From: Pseudomonadota bacterium
Lineage (GTDB): Bacteria > Pseudomonadota > Alphaproteobacteria > Azospirillales > Azospirillaceae
DNA length: 15,998 nt
Reading direction: 5' to 3'
NCBI GenBank assembly: GCA_023413605.1
Contig: JAEZPL010000173.1
Location: forward strand, 1-15,998
Position 1 is the first letter of the stretch, and every line of letters begins with the position of its first letter. Below the pieces are notes generated by a model. The model was not told the DNA's origin, searched no databases, and saw nothing but the letters and a program-made list of their open reading frames with translations. The translations under genes were made by a program, and so were the position numbers. Positions 14,201-15,998 of this stretch are shown here, one piece after another.

Positions 14201-14371
14201 ACCAGCGCCGTGGACAACACGGTGGGCGACTTCTTCCGCCGGCGCGTCCAGGAGGGCGCGGACTTCTTCGGCGTCGGCGGCGCCACCTACGACAAGCTGC
14301 GCTACCGCGGCCCCAAGAGCGAACCGCCGGCCTACGGCATCCCGGCCCCCAGCCCTGATGAGGACGAGTGA
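11264..14371 (+). CDS. Large internal virion protein with lytic transglycosylase (SLT) domain
   Basis: A 1035-residue protein in the T7 gp15 position. Residues about 235-345 form a soluble-lytic-transglycosylase domain: E247-S-G-G as catalytic glutamate motif, then N253, S-S-A-T-G263-R-Y265-Q-F267 and, further on, Y331-A-A-H-V-L-G-S-G-G-A. The enzyme would cut peptidoglycan glycan strands as the virion proteins are ejected. The rest is mostly helical, with charged and Gln/Ala-rich stretches, and a small-residue segment near residue 965-985 (I-P-G-I-A-L-G-V-V-D-G-V) that may contact membrane. In T7 the transglycosylase sits in gp16; here it is in this protein. ATG 11264 is two bases after the previous stop; the ribosome site is weak. 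The stop overlaps the next ATG (TGATG). Confidence 0.87.
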   Translation: MSVGGYFAAANMFANLSNSLFNAYGEQRVRQARFDALNAIGRDQDGFIKPVTLYEPGSYYGDAYNQVALTSFTAAARTAAQEQFRLAAVRNQRDPESFSAFAKGWIDRQLADTPPELQGALKLDLAEVAGQYTASIEAARFADQERQRRATLSADLDNRVSDLFGLAAAGDAAGVAKQIQEIDTQIESLAAARDYEGAAKFQAAKQRILKVAPLIGQAGDIFNRAEANNAGQKTPIDQFMAVARAAESGGDDNAKNPNSSATGRYQFVDETWKDQIKRNFPEVAAGKSDAEILALRADPELQDRAMRTFTQENYDALRGAGVHAIGRGELYAAHVLGSGGAIALLKADPTTPITELTTASGKRAVSDDAIRANKWSPAWTAGDLQKWVTNTIDKRASEAVLAGRSGSGQDVLAAKAVDIATNPGKYGLSEGDARSVAGWVQGIGGALSAAKVASEDTERINLIHHFGVERVKLEDRIASMIDNNVDPTVAVQQIGMATDVMSRNFTKLGAAAQADVLRTHFTNQYTQAARQQIRINEAIGDIYATARSGGLPDPTPLNLQAIDKLSQRLFGAKLDAFNPDHAPAIAQVFTNFRLLPKGVIDQLANVGTLTNAKDETTVRRLDAALNLLGTMAGKDGRDWVIDKLVTQGVPKDAVDRLVTLFGERGPAAAQLNEKLNLEKAGNLKNWKTERWEMLGSTPEDRATKMQEVVRSVTAPNSIMQALGDTLRIGGDNAVADYLAPRVSDEFVRNVSRRAELNMAHFSKPEDAARAAFAEEMKVSGYTTFLRKPGDDDLSPKLRRDAPETFWEPDAVLRDLTASATVALNRMRVRDSSLAADIGAMAGLAAAAVQQPMFTLNDKGVAVANPDLLQKLAKGELPSIDRDLTELDVKGLIATGQIELQVDRPSSAGGKPTYRVFANHNGRFFMLDGLEGGWQPSEQPGASSQAMRNGAGWSRRFAQDTGIQIPAVIPGIALGVVDGVTSAVDNTVGDFFRRRVQEGADFFGVGGATYDKLRYRGPKSEPPAYGIPAPSPDEDE

Positions 14372-15998
14372 TGGCCGACGAACTTCCCGGCGTCCCGGCG
14401 GTCGGCCAGGACAAGCCCACCCCGTCCTTCGTCGAACTGCTCGGCGCCGGCCTGCTGCGCGAGAGCGTGCCGGCCCGCCTCTTGTGGGAGTGGGACGCCC
14501 GGCAGGACTTTCCGGCCGATCCCGGCTACGACCCGCTGAAGGACGAGCGGCTGAAGGACATCGGCTCCGGCATCGCCGCCTTCGCCTTCTCGCGCAGCCC
14601 GGATGAGACGACGCACCTGCTGGAGCGCCGGGCGGAAGACCTGCACCGCCAGGAAATGCTGGAGGAACAGGGCTGGCGGGGAGCCGCCGCCTCCATGCTC
14701 GGCGCCGTCATCAACCCGTCCGTGGGCATCCCGGTGCTGGCGCTCGGCGGTCGGGCCTTCCGCTCCGGGCTGATGACCGGCGGCGCCTTCGGCGCGGCGA
14801 CCGGCCTGGAGCAGTCCTACCTCGCCAGCGTGGACAGCACCCGCTCGCCGGAAGAGGTGGCGCTGAACACCGCACTCTCCGGGGCCGTGGGCCTGGGCGT
14901 CGGCGCCATCGCGTCGCGCTACCACGCCGGCATGCGCCACTGGCGCTCGACCATGGACCGCTTTGAGGGCGAAGCGCCCAAGGCCGCAATGCCGGCGGAA
15001 CCGCCGCCGCCGCGCCCCGAACCTGCCCCGGATGGGGGGGTGTCCAATCCCGGCCCGCTGGAGATCGACCCGGAGACCGGGGCGGCGCGCGCCGCCCAGC
15101 CGCAGAGCACCGTCTTCACCCGGCCCGGCGAGGCCGACGACCTGGAGCGGTTGCAGCGCGAGGCGGAAGCGCGCTTCGCCGGTGACGCCCACTCGGCCGG
15201 CGCGCGGGGCGCCTTTGACATCCGCACCGACCAACAGGTGGCCGACGACCTGTCGCCCAAGAGCGCCTTCGGCCTGGAGAAGCTGTCGGTCAACCCGACG
15301 CTGGGCCTGCTCAACTCCGATCTGGGAGCGTCGCGCGAACTGGTCGAAACGCTGGTGGAAATCCCGTTCTTTCTGCGCCAGGACGCCAAGGGCATCGCCC
15401 GCGCCCCCAGCATCGAGAGCGCCATGCGCCAGTACCGGGTCGGGCTGTCCGACACGCTGCGCCTTGCCACCAACAACTGGCTGGTCCTGCGCACCGGCAA
15501 AGGCGGCGAGGTGGCCGACCAGTTGAAGCTTCAGGCGACTGACCTGCTGAAGCGCACGTCGGGCATCGGCTACGACGAGTTCATGGAGCGGGTCGGCCGG
15601 GCCATGCGGCGGGGCGACGACGACGCCGTGCCGGAGATCGCGGCGACGGCCAAGGCGTTCCGCAAGGTGCTCGACCACCTGGGCCGCGAGGCGGCGGAAA
15701 CGGGGGCCTTCGAACAGGTGCAGACGATCCGCCGCGAGATCGTGCGGCTGCGCGAAAGCCTGGGCGATCTGGCTGACCTGCCGACGCCGAGCGGCCCGGC
15801 GGCGCAGGCCATGCACCCCGACACGCTGGCGTTGCGCCAGCAGTTGGACGACGCCCTGGCCCGGCTCGCCAAGGTAGAGGGCGTGGTGCCGCCGGTGACC
15901 ACCGCCGCCAGCTTCTTCCCGCGCGTCTGGAAGCACGACGAAATCCTGCGCTCGCGCGCCGACCTGGAGCAGACGCTGGCCGACTGGTTCCGCAAGAC
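14371..15998 (+). CDS. Large internal virion / ejection protein, start only (T7 gp16-like, partial)
   Basis: An open frame from ATG 14371 to the right edge with no stop, giving at least 542 residues. TGAGGA at 14359-14364 is its ribosome site. By place it is the third internal (gp16-like) protein, which in T7 exceeds 1300 residues. Seen here: a helical start, a Gly/Ala-rich hydrophobic region (about 104-185, e.g. M-L-G-A-V-I-N-P-S-V-G-I-P and A-L-S-G-A-V-G-L-G-V-G-A-I) that could enter membranes, a Pro-rich linker (about 205-230), long charged helices, and near the visible end S514-F-F-P-R-V-W520, a motif I associate with large podoviral ejection proteins. No transglycosylase signature is seen in this part. 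The G7 run at 15034-15040 stays in frame. Gene continues beyond the window. Confidence 0.8.
   Translation, partial: MADELPGVPAVGQDKPTPSFVELLGAGLLRESVPARLLWEWDARQDFPADPGYDPLKDERLKDIGSGIAAFAFSRSPDETTHLLERRAEDLHRQEMLEEQGWRGAAASMLGAVINPSVGIPVLALGGRAFRSGLMTGGAFGAATGLEQSYLASVDSTRSPEEVALNTALSGAVGLGVGAIASRYHAGMRHWRSTMDRFEGEAPKAAMPAEPPPPRPEPAPDGGVSNPGPLEIDPETGAARAAQPQSTVFTRPGEADDLERLQREAEARFAGDAHSAGARGAFDIRTDQQVADDLSPKSAFGLEKLSVNPTLGLLNSDLGASRELVETLVEIPFFLRQDAKGIARAPSIESAMRQYRVGLSDTLRLATNNWLVLRTGKGGEVADQLKLQATDLLKRTSGIGYDEFMERVGRAMRRGDDDAVPEIAATAKAFRKVLDHLGREAAETGAFEQVQTIRREIVRLRESLGDLADLPTPSGPAAQAMHPDTLALRQQLDDALARLAKVEGVVPPVTTAASFFPRVWKHDEILRSRADLEQTLADWFRK

Noticed and set aside
15034..15040. Run of seven G in the last gene as a programmed frameshift or sequencing error
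   Set aside because: The same frame reads sensibly before and after it, and no alternative frame continues better.
14332..15936. 534-residue minus-strand open frame at the right end
   Set aside because: The + frame from 14371 stays open to the edge with ejection-protein motifs; the minus frame is its antisense shadow.
1..15998. Diversity-generating retroelement, CRISPR array, tRNA or defence island
   Set aside because: No reverse transcriptase, template/variable repeat pair, regular spaced repeats, cloverleaf or defence gene seen; a Bbp19-like gene alone does not imply a BPP-1-type retroelement.

Overview
This window is part of a tailed-phage (or prophage) genome: the virion-structure block of a short-tailed, T7-like podovirus. 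Every gene I can support lies on the + strand, packed head to tail. The order closely follows the late region of T7-like phages: portal, scaffold, capsid, tail tube A, tail nozzle B, a gp13-position acetyltransferase-like protein, then three ejection/internal-core proteins. GC content is high (about two thirds by eye) and the codons are strongly G/C-ending. This suggests a high-GC proteobacterial host, possibly an alphaproteobacterium such as Azospirillum or a relative; that host guess is inference only. No integrase, lysis, replication or host-flank gene is visible, so temperate and lytic lifestyles cannot be told apart.

Layout: (1) 1-129, end of a small upstream gene. (2) Head-assembly genes: portal (119-1699), a small Bbp19-like protein (1701-1961), an unrecognised 192-residue protein (1961-2539) and the scaffold (2542-3417). 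(3) An intergenic control region (3418-3582) with a strong terminator-like hairpin. (4) Capsid cluster: major capsid (3583-4440) and two small beta-rich proteins (4453-4704, 4766-5074), with a GC hairpin between the two small genes. (5) A 40-residue repeat-bearing microprotein (5074-5196) and a beta-helix tailspike (5201-6727). (6) A second short control region (6728-6786). (7) Tail tube A (6787-7353), nozzle B (7353-9521), GNAT-like protein (9521-9961), gp14-like ejection protein (9961-11262), a 1035-residue internal virion protein with a lytic transglycosylase domain (11264-14371), and the start of a large gp16-like protein that runs off the right edge (14371-15998).

The genes work together as follows. 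Scaffold and capsid build the prohead on the portal ring; tail tube A and nozzle B close it. The spike recognises and probably degrades surface polysaccharide. The internal proteins are ejected to cross the envelope, with the transglycosylase domain opening peptidoglycan. Six gene junctions use a one-base TGATG stop/start overlap, implying translational coupling.

Points departing from a plain T7 plan: the spike sits between the capsid and tail-tube genes; the transglycosylase domain is in the second of the three internal proteins; a near-identical 13-base motif follows the stop codons of scaffold and spike; and the ribosome sites of capsid and tail tube A can both be drawn inside hairpins. 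I found no CRISPR array, tRNA, insertion sequence or defence system. No gene-free stretch exceeds 300 bases.
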